Assembly: GCA_963682025.1 (NCBI GenBank)
Contig: OY821518.1
Span: forward strand, 234,753,836-234,817,835
Direction of reading: 5' to 3'
From: Cordilura impudica
Lineage: Eukaryota > Arthropoda > Insecta > Diptera > Scathophagidae
DNA: 64,000 bases
Part shown: one piece after another, positions 33,164 to 44,346 of the stretch
Layout: every line of letters starts with the position of its first letter
How positions within the stretch are numbered: the stretch's first letter is position 1
Program-made: the position numbers and the translations under genes
The notes under the pieces: model-generated
Seen by the model: only the letters and a program-made list of their open reading frames with translations
What the model was told of the DNA's origin: nothing
Database searches by the model: none

Positions 33164-33484
33164 GATGAATTTTAATTAAATATTCATAAATTTTATATAT
33201 ATGGATAGTTCCACAGAACATTGGACACGCATAACTTTTTTTTTGTAGACGAGGAGAAAATTTGGTATATAACATTTGCCTCTAAAACTTGTGTCCAATC
33301 TGTTGGAAGATGAGTCATATCTATTAAAAGAGCTATAATTCTCACAAAAGTGTACTTTGGCTTAAATTTGCAACTAATTCTTAGCTATGGAGTACCTATT
33401 AATGTATAAACATATTTTTGTAAAAATTCTTTGAATCTCTTCAGAATAAATTGATTTTAATAACTTATAAGGTGAGTCACGTGG

Positions 33485-34035
33485 CATTGCCCATATATAA
33501 AAAAAATATTTGGAAGAAAAAATTGAATGAAAAACTAAAAATTTCGAGTGCTGGGCTATACTAGTACATATAAATTAGCGCATTCATTTTTACAATACAA
33601 AATAATATAATAAACTGACTTGTTACGAATATTAGTAATTACAAAAATATTTTTTTCCGTTCTTATTAATCTTGTCCAATGATCAATCCTATTCAATTTT
33701 GTATCCTTTGGTAGTGGCTTATATAAATTTGCTTCAATGCGTGGACGTCCGCGGACAGGTTGTGTCATTTTGAGGGAGAATAAGGTATCTGCTTAAAAGC
33801 AATCAATCGCGTTGCTTTAAACCTTGGTTGATTTTCATTTATTCTTTTATACAAAAGGTAGGAATTTAAATCTGTCATATCCATAGTTGATAGAATACCC
33901 TATTTATATACTTCCGTCTGTTCATATTTACTAGTATAGCCCAGCACTCGAAATTCTAGTGCAAATTCTAGGAAATATTATATATTATTTTTTCATTAAA
34001 TTTTTGTCTTCCAATGTTTTTTTAATCTATATTTA
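33485..34035. mobile_element. Small element with ~33-bp core and longer imperfect TIRs
   Basis: Inner inverted repeats AATTTCGAGTGCTGGGCTAT then ACTAGTA (33540 on; inverse ending 33955) are nearly exact; weaker inverted similarity (GGAAGA-AAAAATT-AATGAAAAA) extends outwards. It encloses a minus-strand frame at 33556-33768. A related single end occurs at 38740-38765. Confidence 0.6.
33556..33768 (-). pseudogene. Possible transposase C-terminal fragment
   Basis: A 70-codon frame starting MTQPVRGRPRIEANLYKPLP then KDTKLNRIDHW. The RPR-I...KPLPKD...HW pattern recalls the region before the cysteine-rich C-terminus of piggyBac-like transposases, but the cysteines are not evident. It lies between inverted repeats of a small element, so it is likely what is left of that element's or a relative's transposase. 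Family assignment is tentative. Confidence 0.35.
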
Positions 34036-34063
34036 TAAAAAAATTTATTAATATTTAAATGAG

Positions 34064-35520
34064 CCTAAAGGTATGTTAATCAATTTTAGCAATTCATAAT
34101 TCAACACAGAGCGTCTGATATATAATTTAAATCATTCGTATTAACAGGGTGTAACGAATTGTTATAAATATTTTATTTTATTTAATTTAATATATTTTTA
34201 AGACAGATTAAACATAAATTTTTATCATTCTCAGCTTCTCCTCCATACGAACTATAACTATGCCAATTTCCACACTCCTCCATGCCCGCGTATTGCTAAA
34301 AAAGGGAACTAAAAATTTACCTCTACGTATTAACATATAGATCTTATGCATACCCATGGAGCTATCCCTCAAATCGACTCCTCCCATGTAACAATTATAG
34401 TCTCTTATATTTTGAGGACAAAGAATCATTTTGACAGTTTTGTCTTTTTTAAAAATCCTAAACTAAATTTTCAATAAACTCATGGCTATTACCACACTGG
34501 AGTTTTGCATTACTTTTTGTCGGGAAGCTCACAATTTTTAATTCGATTACGTCGAATAGCACCACCTCAAAGTATGCCAAGTTTTCTCAAGTGTTCTACT
34601 AATGGCACGGTAGTATAATAACTATCAAAATAGATTATGTGATTTGGAATCTCGGTACTTCTCTAAGCAATCGGACCAGTATATTGGCCGAAGGTTGTAG
34701 ATTAGGTTCACTTTGAGCTGATGGTTTCAACGCTGTTGTATCACACATAACGATAAGCTTGAAGCCCCATTTTTTCAGTTTGTTGTTCTACCAATTTGGG
34801 TACAACACTTTTGTTCGTGAACACACTGTCCATCCAATTTTGGCACGCTTCTAAATCTAGTATTTTGGGCATCATTTGAAAAAACGCGGTCTCGATTAGG
34901 GTCCATACGGAATGGCTGAGTATTTTTATCATTGAAATGAATGAATTGTCGTAATTTTTCGAAATGTCGAATACTTTTCACTACATTTATGGAATGATTG
35001 TTTTTATCTGATCAATATTCTCGATTTTTGAAAGGTTATGATATGTCATGTTAAAAGTATTCCGATATATTTTTTTAATTCAAATATGTCAAAACGAAAT
35101 CTCTCCTTTGGACCAGCACAGTTGTTTCGTCAACTAGATGTTTCTCTAAAGACTCAGGAAACAAATAGCTCCATACTTGATATGGTGTATCCAAATCCCT
35201 TGTATTTTATAGTAGTTTACTCCCACCTCTAAAGCTAACTGGCTGGTCATTGAACCGTATATTATTTTTCTTTCAAATAATTTTCTCAACCTCAAAAGAC
35301 TTACAATTAATATCTGGACTACAGAAATGGAATGGGAAACCACTCCACCAATTTTTATACCAGTTAGTTTGGATATTAGTGGATAAAATAGATGGCTCAG
35401 AATCAATCAAATCTCTTTCATCAGTATCATCACTGATCGTGTTTAGAAATAAATGTAGAACAAAACTATTGAGGTCAATCTCATTCTGATTCATATATTA
35501 ATTTTTATCAACAGTCATAT
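34064..35520 (-). pseudogene. piggyBac-like transposase pseudogene
   Basis: Cut-and-paste transposase remnant. Minus-strand segments in order: an acidic N-terminus (35494-35273, with SDDTDERDLIDSEPS); HFEKLRQFIHFNDKNTQPF; SVVPKLVEQQTEKMGLQAYR; IIYFDSYYTTVPLVEHLRKL then GIL-stop-GGAIRRNRIKNCELP; and YNCYMGGVDLRDSSMGMHKI. The last two carry the second and third catalytic Asp positions of piggyBac (the FD.YYT and GGVDL.D motifs). Several stops and frameshifts disrupt it. Its downstream end CCTAAAGGTATGTTAATCAA (34064) equals the ends of the MITEs at 33046 and 43869. Confidence 0.8.
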
Positions 35521-35749
35521 CCATATGTCCCGTCCTTTGAGAATCATACATTCTTATTTGCTCCTCGACATTTAGCGCCGACCCTAGAATTTGTGGTGCC
35601 CTTGGCCAAGGGTCTAAATCGTGCCCAATAATTTTTACCAGCAAAAAAAGAAGAACTAAAAACTTTATTTTATTTTACCTAAATTATGAATTATTAAAAA
35701 AATATTTTTATTTTTATATTAAAGTCAAAATTATTTTAGTATATGAGAC
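35521..35749. other. Unassigned; possible MITE end
   Basis: AGCGCCGACCCTAGAATTTG then TGGTGCCCTTGGCC at 35573 resembles a hAT-type MITE end; a loosely inverse GGGGCCGGCCCTG lies at 38329. The link between the two is not supported by a target duplication. Confidence 0.3.
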
Positions 35750-36720
35750 TTTAATGGAGCTTTTTCGGTTTTTTAAAGATACTTCGAATGATATGCTATA
35801 ACGTACATATAAAATAAATAATTCAACATTATTCAGATCTTAAAAAAAAAACAAGTAACAAAATTATAGTCTGTCGAGACCGACTATACGATACCCTATA
35901 CCATGCGTTTAGAGACCCTATCTCTTAGGCCCAACTAACTGGATATAGAAAATAAGCATAAACCAAATTTGAGTGGGATTTTTATTAATATTTTCGGCTG
36001 CAGATATGAAAAAGTTCATATCGGATGCTATATCTATATGGGGACTAGGCCCAAAAATGGACCGATCCTGACCATGCTTGGTAAAGTCTCTTGTATCTTG
36101 CAAAAATATATACAAACAAAATTTGAGAAGAATCAGTGCAATATTTTTGTTTTTTAAAAGATTTAAGTGAAGATCGGGTAGCAGCTCTATATGGGGCCAA
36201 TGACTAAGAGTTGTCCAATAGGGATCATTTTTGTACTACTGATTAATGGATGTAATATATACATACAAACCCAATTTGACTAAGATTTGTATGATAATTT
36301 GGATCTTATGGCAATTTATGTCGATTTCATAGGGGTCATTTGTATGGGGGCTAGGTCTGAACATGGACAGATTCTCACCAATTTCAATAGCGTTCTTTCC
36401 ATGACCGATAAAAGATCAAATACCAAATTTCATCAAAATATATTCATATTTGCGACCTGCAGTTCGATTACAAACTTTACATGGACACACAGACGGACGG
36501 ACGGACGGACGGACGGACGGACGGACGGACTGACGGACATCGTTAAATCGAATCAGATAGTGATTTTGATTCGATCGGTATAATTAAAGATGGGTGTAGG
36601 TCAAATATTTTTGGTTGTTACAAACAGCAGCACAAAGTCATTATACCCAAACCACATAGTGGTATAGGGTATAAAAATATATACGCCTTTAAAACCTTGC
36701 ACCTCCCTTAAACACAAAAA
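35750..36720 (+). repeat. Composite Helitron fragment split by A7
   Basis: TTTAAAGATACTTCGAATGA, TATGCTATAACGTACATATA and AACATTATTCAGATCTT match composite Helitron H2 near 25758-25830; after the insertion CTTTAAAACCTTGCACCTCC continues it. It is a short internal piece without Helitron termini. Confidence 0.65.
35852..36672 (-). mobile_element. INE-1-like element A7
   Basis: Full-length copy, plus-strand start CAAGTAACAAAATTATAGTC, 3' palindrome partly decayed (GTCTGTCGAGACCGAC), the longest GGAC tract of the series (eight to ten units with one TGAC interruption near 36530) and the terminal GTGGTATAGGGTATA at 36672. Confidence 0.85.
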
Positions 36721-38975
36721 GAACTGGCGATATATTTTCTGGATTCTACACCTAATGGGAACTTTAATTTTTATCCATCGTCTCAGAGAAATCCGACTGT
36801 TGCTTCAAAAAGACTGTTCTTTGTTATAAAGTCTATTACATCGTTGTCGTTCTAAGGCTCATCGGCGACTTAAATTTCTTACACTGAATTTTAAACAGAA
36901 GAACATTTTCATCGTGCCAGTATTTTGTCGCGAATTCAAAGTTTTTTATAATGTTTCAAGTTTCGACAACTTTATTTTTTTTCGGTTTTGGTTTTTATCA
37001 TTTTTTTAATTATTATGTCAGATTTTTTGATCAGAAAAGTCATATTCATTATCAAAATATTTCCTAACGTGGTGGGAGGGAACAATTGAATTTCAACCAT
37101 TTCATATGTAAAATCTAATACATAATCTAATCCAAATTAACCAATTACCGAATGATGTACTCTGCGCGAAAAATTATATTTTCAATAAATTATTTTATAT
37201 TTACTTACACAAAAAACTTTTTTCCGATCTTTCGTGGCTGCAAAATTGCTGAATTCCTTTGGTTTGAAAAACTAGGTCTCATACGTCACAGTCGTTGTTT
37301 CTTTGAATTCCAAAAAAAAAAAAACTCAAATATTGTAAAATGCTGTGATGATGTTACACACATCTTCATTTATCTTTATTTATTTCATTTATTCATCTTT
37401 ATTTGTTTATATTTTTTTGTTTATTTTTGTTTACTATATGCACATGCACATATTTATTTGTAATTAGTTGTTTACATTTATTTATTTTTTTTGCATATCT
37501 TTTCTTTTTATTCAACACATACCACAAAGTACACTAACCTTCGGTAAAGGGTTGAATTACAAAACAATAAATTATTGTGTAATTAAATATCACTGGAATG
37601 CAAAATGACAAATTTGTGAAAATTCAAATTGTGTCAATAACCCATGACAAATAGGAATGTCACTCAAATTTTGAGGGGAAAAATTTAAATTGATTATTGA
37701 ACGTTTTCTGATTGGCTATTGAGTCCAACGTTCAAAAATCAATGAATTTGTAATATGCGAATGTAAAGAAAAGAGAAGACTGTTATTTAAATTAAGTAAA
37801 AATATTAAATTATAATGATATAAAAGACCAGCATTTTCAAATAAATAAATGAATTATAATTCTGATATGAAAGGGTTATAATTAAAACCAAACAGAGATT
37901 TTCTTTTTTTTTACTGGCATATTCTGCCAAAGGGTTCAAACATTGGCATAATCTGCCTACGTGCTATCTCTGTAAAACATTAAAAAAGTGCATCTAGCGT
38001 GCACGCGGGAACTGCTTTGAGGAAAGCACTTGACAAAATTCCTCCTGAGATTGGTCCGGTTCTCATCCAATCTTAGTATCCTTTTATACACCCTTCTCAC
38101 ACTATAATGCAAAGGCTACTAGTGATAAATATGGATTTCTTTTAAATAGCGAACAAAAATAAAATATTTTTTTTACACATTTCATCATTATTTACATTTT
38201 TGTGTACTTTTTAATTTTTTACTTTTTTCTTACTGCATACCTCTTGTGAAGGACTGATTTCTTTTTTTTTATATATGGCGCCTTTATCTGCCAGATGCCC
38301 CGAGCCATGGCTTTACTAGCTCGACCCTGGGGGCCGGCCCTGTTGTAATTTATCTCATTGCTTTCGTCATCATTACAAAGTAAGAACAGGCGTCATTATC
38401 AGCCCCCATTACTCTTCCAACTTGAATAAATCTCGCCATGACTTAGTTATAATATTAATAGGCTAGGCGATTTCTTGCTACCAATGTTTTGTTCTGCCAT
38501 TTTATCTCGAGTTTGACCAAACGCACATTATTTGAAAGGTATTCCTTTTTCCTTGTTCACCAGATTTACAGATTTTTAAATTTTTTCCTTTATTTTGAGA
38601 AAATTGCATTCAAAGTTGCGTGTGTGTTTATTAAATTTGTTAATGTGCTTGTTTTTTTTATCTTCATTCACAATAATAACAAACCAAAAGTGTTGGTTTG
38701 TGAATTGGCTAAGTTGAGAAATAAAGTTGCCTAGAAATTGCACTCGAATTTCGAGTGCTGGAATCTGCTAGCCTTTAATTAAAAAGTAGCTTGAGAATAT
38801 TCATCAGAATTAATCTTAATTTAAAATTGTATTTCAAATAATTAACATTCATGTACATTTTTTCAAAGCTCAAAAAAAGTGAACTTGCTTTTGCAAAGAG
38901 TAAAATGTAAATGATAATGCCCAAGAACGTACAAATATTGTATGTAACGGAAATCGGAAGCATATAGGTAGTGAA
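36721..38975. other. Unassigned 2.2-kb interval
   Basis: No gene or well-supported repeat recognised. Frames at 37152-37463 and 38489-38734 lie in T-rich low-complexity DNA (TTTATTTATTT type near 37370-37490) and have no motifs. A palindromic CACTCGAATTTCGAGTGCTG at 38741 is related to the TIR of the element at 33485-34035. Confidence 0.5.
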
Positions 38976-38979
38976 CAGT

Positions 38980-38995
38980 GTATCTTTAAAGATAC
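38980..38995. repeat. Palindrome GTATCTTTAAAGATAC, left copy
   Basis: A perfect 16-bp palindrome followed by AACC. An identical palindrome lies at 41882-41897, so the pair brackets the RTE-like LINE. Confidence 0.85.
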
Positions 38996-39071
38996 AACCA
39001 ATAAATATTGCGTTCTGAAGGTTCCAATGATTGGAATTGTATCGAACTCTTTATATCGTTGAAGAATATTG

Positions 39072-41630
39072 TTAGAAAAATAATAATATAACCTCGCCCG
39101 TCGTCTTTCGATTACGAGCCGCCTGTATACTGGGCATAGAGATTACAAGATTACTCCATCTATCTCTTCGTTCAGCAACTTCTTTGAGTTCCCCAATGTT
39201 GTATCTTCGTCCAGGACCGTCTGCTTCCTACTCTTCTACTTCCTTGGGGGGTCGTATACCAAAGATTGGTGACATACTTCGTCCGATGGCTTACGAAGTG
39301 TATGTCCTATCCATCCAAACTTCCTACGCCGAACATTTATGTCGTACATATCCGTCCTCGCCCAGAGTTCTTCGTTTGTTATTCTATTGGGCCAGAACAC
39401 CCTAAGGATTCTGCGAAGACATCTATTGACAAAAGCGTGCAGTTTGTTTTGTATTGACTCTGTTACAAACCATGTTTCACATCCATAGAGCAGGACAGAG
39501 AGGACACAAGCTTTATACAAACGGATTATCGTGCTGAGGCTGTAGTCTTTTGAGCTCCATACCTTGCGAAGTTGAGTGTATGAGCCCAGCGCCTTCTTTA
39601 TTCTATTTTGCACATCTTTTAGGGTACAACCATTTTCAGATATTATACTTCCAAGGTAAGTAAACTCCTCAACATGTTCAACTTGATGCTCCAAGAAGTT
39701 TAGTTGCTCTGTTGACGTTGTGTTTATCCGCATTTCTTTGGGTTTTCCTACATTTATCTTAAGCCCAACTTTGGAGGATTCAAGTTCCAGGTCTTTAAGT
39801 TTGCTTTGCATATCAATAAACCTGTGGGAGAGCTCACATTTGTCGTCAGCATAATCTCGGCCCTCCAGTCGAGAACCAGGTTCTAAATGATTCCACATAA
39901 TGCCACGCGCTTTGTTCTCATTCGCACGATTAGTTACTGCATCTATAACGATCAGAAACGGTAGTGGCGATAACAAACAGCCTTGTCTAACCACAGAAAT
40001 TGTCTGAAAAGGCTCGGACATCTTTCCTTCATGTAGAACCGTGCATTTAAAATTCTCATAACTGTTTTTGATTATAGAAATGATTTTGTTAGGCACACCT
40101 ATGTTCTCCAATTCAGCCCAAATGCACTCTCTGTGAATGGAGTCAAATGCTTTTTCATAGTCCACAAAAAGAAGGTACAGGGATGACCGCATTTCAACAG
40201 ATTGCTCTATAATGATTCGAAGCGTATTTATCTGATCAACGCACGATCTGCCACTTCTGAAACCTGCTTGCTCTTTTCGCAACAGTACATCTACTTGATG
40301 AATCAGTCGTTCCACAATTATTTTCATGAAGATTTTCATCACCGTGCAGAGAATCGTAATACCACGCCAATTGTTGCAATCCGTTGCATAACCTTTCTTT
40401 CGCAGTTTTACAATTATGCCACTTATCAAGTCAGACGGAAACGTTTCAGAATTCCATATTTGTACGAAGGGTGGTCGTAATATGTTTGCAAATAGTTCGG
40501 TGTCAGTTTTAAGAACTTCAGCTGTTATGTTATCTATTCCTGCTGCTTTGCCATTTTTTAGAGTTCTAATGGCGTCAATCACTTCATCCCATGAAGGAGG
40601 ATCCGTTCTAATGGGCAGAGTGGTACCGTTATTGTTTCTTGTAATGGTCACATTTTCATTTTGAATATTTGAAACATTCATGAAGTGTTCTCTCCAACGC
40701 TTCAACTGTTCATCGACGTTGGTTATTAGCGTTCCATCAGAGGACTTCACTGGTAATGCGCGTTTGTTACCAGTGCCGGCAATTTTCTTTGTAGTAACAA
40801 ACAGGTCTTTCATGTTATGAGCCTTAGCTGCATTTTCCGCTTCTATGGTCATATCGCGTATTTCTTTCTTTTTATCTTCTCGGACCGACCGTTTTACCTG
40901 TTTGTCTAGCAGTCGATATTGATTTTGTGCTTCCTTTCTTTTAGGTATATCGTTGATGGAATTAATTTTATCTTTTTGACTTTCACGTTGATCAATCAAA
41001 TCCCATGTTTGCGGAGATATAAAGTCTTCGTTCCTTTTTGCCTTGTTTCCAAGCTTTGAAACACAGGCATCGATTATAGCGGCTTTCACTTCCACTTTTC
41101 ATTCACATTTTCTGCCGACGTTGATGGTTCAATTACGTTATTCCGCACTTGCTCTAGGAAGGCTTCTCGATGTCGCTGGGACTCTAGGCTTTCGATGTTG
41201 TATTTGGTTCTAGTCTGGCCTTGGGTTGACTTCACATTTTTTAATTTAAAAGCAATCCTTCCAGATAATAAGTGGTGATCTGTTCCAATATCCGCTCCTC
41301 TCTAGTTCCGGACATCACACAAAGAGTTACTCCATTTGGCGCTAACACAAATATGATCTATTTGGTTTTGCGTGATGTTGTCTGGTGACATCCATGTAAT
41401 TTTATGCACGCTTTTGTGTGGAAATAGGGTGCCACAAATTTTCATTTCATTTATTCCACACAACTCAACTAGCCGTTCTCCATTATCATTCATTTCGCCA
41501 ATGCCATGCTTTCCCATAATATGTTGCAATTCCGTGTTGTCCGAGCCAACTTTAGCATTGAAATCACCCAAGTTTCGTTAAGGGCATCATAAAAAGCATC
41601 CTTTGTTTCTTCTTGGGCATCCTTGTTAGA
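39072..41630 (-). pseudogene. RTE-like LINE: endonuclease and reverse transcriptase, 5' truncated
   Basis: Non-LTR retrotransposon pol. From 5': NKDAQEETKDAFYDALNE (41580-41630), a small deletion, then LGDFNAKVGSDN, GERLVELCGINEMKICGTLF and NQIDHICVSAKW of the APE-type endonuclease, a TAG stop, RGADIGTDHHLLSGR, a frameshift at about 41095, and a 619-codon frame with RT motifs: LKNGKAAGIDNITAEVLK, EQAGFRSGRSCVDQI, LLFVDYEKAFDSIHRECIW, VRQGCLLSP, and DYADD. It continues with EEFTYLGSIIS and RRRKFGWIGHTLRKPSDE; the last residues (LKEVAERRDRWSNLVIS) are in another frame to 39072. The layout and C-terminal GHTLRKP segment fit the RTE group. Confidence 0.8.
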
Positions 41631-41639
41631 AGCCAGCGG

Positions 41640-42765
41640 GAATTTATTTATTCCAAAATATTTATTTTTTCTTAAAAATTCCTTTGCAAAAAATCTAAAT
41701 TTCGTAATTTTAGAATAAATATTATTTTTGAATTTTTTCGTAATTTTTTTTCTAAACTTTTTCAGAAAGAAGTAAAAAATATTTTTTTTTTGTTAATAAC
41801 TACAATATTCTAAATAAGATCGAACCTACTTACAAAAAATAACAGAAACAAGAGCCATAGGAATATTTATATTGAATAGTTGTATCTTTAAAGATACAAG
41901 GGGTATTTAAGTGTTAAATAGAGAAATGAATATTTTTAAATCTATTTTTAGAACAATCATATAATCAAATCAGCATCACAATCAGATTTAATATTTTAAT
42001 TAAAAAAATCTATGGAGCAGAGTAAACGGTTTAAAATAAACGGAATTATAATATTTATAATATATTTTCTAATTCCTATTTTGAAATGAAAGAACGACCT
42101 CGGAGGAGACGTCTCTTTGTTCTTTTAAAAATTTGGAATACAAAAAATTTTTTTTAATAAAAATCCCAGAATTCGGGATATCCCGTTTGGCATCCCTAAT
42201 ATGTGAGTACATTTGCATACACATTATTTTAAACGCACACACACGCATAGTCGTTTTTATTCATGATTCATGTTATGTAGCTTTCTTTTGACATCATTTT
42301 GAACTTTAGGATTCGTAGGGAAACTTTGGACATGTTGGGAAGTTTTAAAATTTAAATTTAGAATATTTTAAATGTATTTGTGTGGCTTTTAAATAAATAA
42401 CCAAATCTACAATGTATTCAAAAATGATTTATGTGGGTGTATGTATGTACGCAAGCATTTGTTTATTTAAATAAATGATCAATGTAAGATTTTATAATTT
42501 AAATTACAAATGTGAATATATTTTGTTTATACCGTAATGTATGTGAAAAAAAAAATATATACATACTCGTATATATACATACCTACATTAGTTTAAGCAC
42601 TCAATTTTAATCAGTCATATAATATGTATATTACAATGAAGCAACATAGCAGTGTCTCGAATTTGGCTTCGGTTTAAAGCGGGAATTATGCAAATAGTTG
42701 TAATAATACTATATGCATAATTTGAGGACGATTGGAGTTCATGTTTAGGGTTCCCGCAGATAAAA
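41640..42765. other. Unassigned; palindrome copy and a GGCATCCCTAAT end
   Basis: Contains the second GTATCTTTAAAGATAC (41882-41897) and, at 42150-42195, CGGGATATCCCG with TTTGGCATCCCTAAT, probably one end of a hAT-like repeat. The rest is A/T-rich, with short CA and TATG runs near 42230 and 42560. No genes seen. Confidence 0.45.
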
Positions 42766-43410
42766 AATTAAGAAAATTATAACCGACCAGGACTGAATAT
42801 ATGATACACTATGCCAGAAAGGGACTTTGTTCCAACTTTGCTTATGGAATATAAAATGGGGTATAAAAAAAGCAAAAATGAAATGTGAGTTGGAAAGTTA
42901 TTATTTTCTGGCCTCCAGATATGAAAAAGCCCATACCCGATACTACTTTTATATGATACTACTTTATATGAAAACAATCTATGTAATCATTTTGTTTTTT
43001 GATAGATTTAAGTGAAGATCGGGTATCAGCTTTATATGAGGGTTAATTTTTGGACTACATTGTTAATTTTTGGACTACGGGTTAGTGGGTATAATGGACA
43101 CATACATATCAAAATTTGTCAATATATATTTATGATAATCTGGATTTAACGACAGTATTATTATTCATCCCATGGTCGATAAAAGATTACTCTATGGAAA
43201 CTGTCACTCAAATCCTACCTTTTAAGTCGCCAAGAGTCAGGTTGGAATTTGAAAACAAACCAAAAATAATTCACCATTAGTTTTATTGATGCAAAACCCT
43301 GCTAAATATTGAGGATATCCCAAATTTTAGTGGGTCCAAACTGACAAACACTGGATATAGAAAATAAGCTTAAAATATTTTTACTGCTATTATTATTAAT
43401 TTGTGGCATG
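42766..43410 (-). repeat. Degenerate INE-1-like element
   Basis: Landmarks in A4 orientation: AAGAAAATTATAACCGACCA, ATATGAAAAAGCCCATACCC, TAGATTTAAGTGAAGATCGG, TTTTTGGACTAC (duplicated), then CATCCCATGGTCGATAAAAG. The sequence is heavily diverged and the GTCC tract is gone. Confidence 0.65.
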
Positions 43411-43619
43411 CAGAAGTGCTAGGAAATATATAAAAAAAAAATTAAATATATAAATAATTTAAATAAAAATGGCCCCAAAAAAACTGTGCCATACAAAATT
43501 CCCTCAAATGAAAAAATGGGCTATTTTTCGTATTTTTTCGCTCATTTTTCGTTTTTAAAAGTGGAACACGTTGCATTACGAAAAATGAAAGCAACCAACA
43601 TTATATAAGCAAAACCAAT

Positions 43620-43865
43620 TCATTGTATAATTTTATGGTCTATTTTTCCATAACGAAAACCTCTATTTATATATTAGCACATGAAGATAAGTTTTTCGAC
43701 CACTTTTTAAGCAGAATGAAAGCGCGGAGGAGTGTGAAATTTAGCATAGTTATAGTTTATATGGAGGAGAAGTGCAGATTGATCAATTTTGCGTATAATA
43801 TGTGTTGGAAACATATTAAATTAAAAAAAAATAAAATAAAATATTTATAATAAGTAACTTCATAA
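43620..43865 (+). pseudogene. piggyBac-like C-terminal fragment
   Basis: Encodes RRSVKFSIVIVYMEEK after FFDHFLSRMK, parallel to RSVEIGIVIVRMEEK and FFSNTR in the pseudogene at 34064-35520. It is followed by the same A-rich 3' flank and then by MITE M2. Confidence 0.6.
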
Positions 43866-43868
43866 GAG

Positions 43869-44010
43869 CCTAAAAGTATGCTAATAAATTGTAGCCAATT
43901 CGAAATTCATCGACTGTGCATTTATTATTGATGGTTTAAAAAAAAACAGTACATTTTAATCACCCTGTCTTTAACTGTGAATTGCCTAAATTAGATTAGC
44001 ATACCTTTAG
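43869..44010. repeat. MITE M2 (CCTAAAAGTATGCTAAT ends)
   Basis: 142 bp, left end CCTAAAAGTATGCTAATAAA and inverse right end TTAGATTAGCATACCTTTAG. Same family as M1 (33046-33163) and the piggyBac-like terminus at 34064. Confidence 0.7.
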
Positions 44011-44194
44011 TTCCTTACAAAATTATTTATTAGCAATCCCATTTATATTTCTTCTTTGTGTCCATCAAATATTTATAATGAAATTTAATGAATTTTATTT
44101 ATAAATTCACAATTTAATGGATTTTATTTAAAAATTCACAATTAAATGAATTTTATTCAAATATGCATAAATTTTTTATATATATATAGGTATA

Positions 44195-44334
44195 TTAGGG
44201 CGGGTCGATTTGTAGGGAGGCAAAATCATTGCTCAAGAATGACAGACAGACAGGTCAAAAGTCGGGACATCAGAATTCGTGTTAGAATACGATTTTCCTT
44301 ATCACTTGGCGGTTTTTAAATCGAACCGCCCTAA
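44195..44334. repeat. MITE with TTAGGGCGG ends
   Basis: 140 bp; left TTAGGGCGGGTCGATTTG and inverse right AAATCGAACCGCCCTAA, in a TATATA context, so a TA or TATA target is likely. No coding capacity. Confidence 0.8.
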
Positions 44335-44346
44335 TATATATATGTA

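Noticed and set aside
35573..38341. A 2.8-kb element with GCCGGCCC-type ends
   Set aside because: Only a few bases match as inverted ends and no target duplication is visible; more likely two separate MITE remnants.
30108..42195. A 12-kb hAT-like element bounded by TAGGGATGCCAA and TTGGCATCCCTA
   Set aside because: The two ends match only over about 12 bp, no flanking duplication was found, and the sequence between holds unrelated complete elements.
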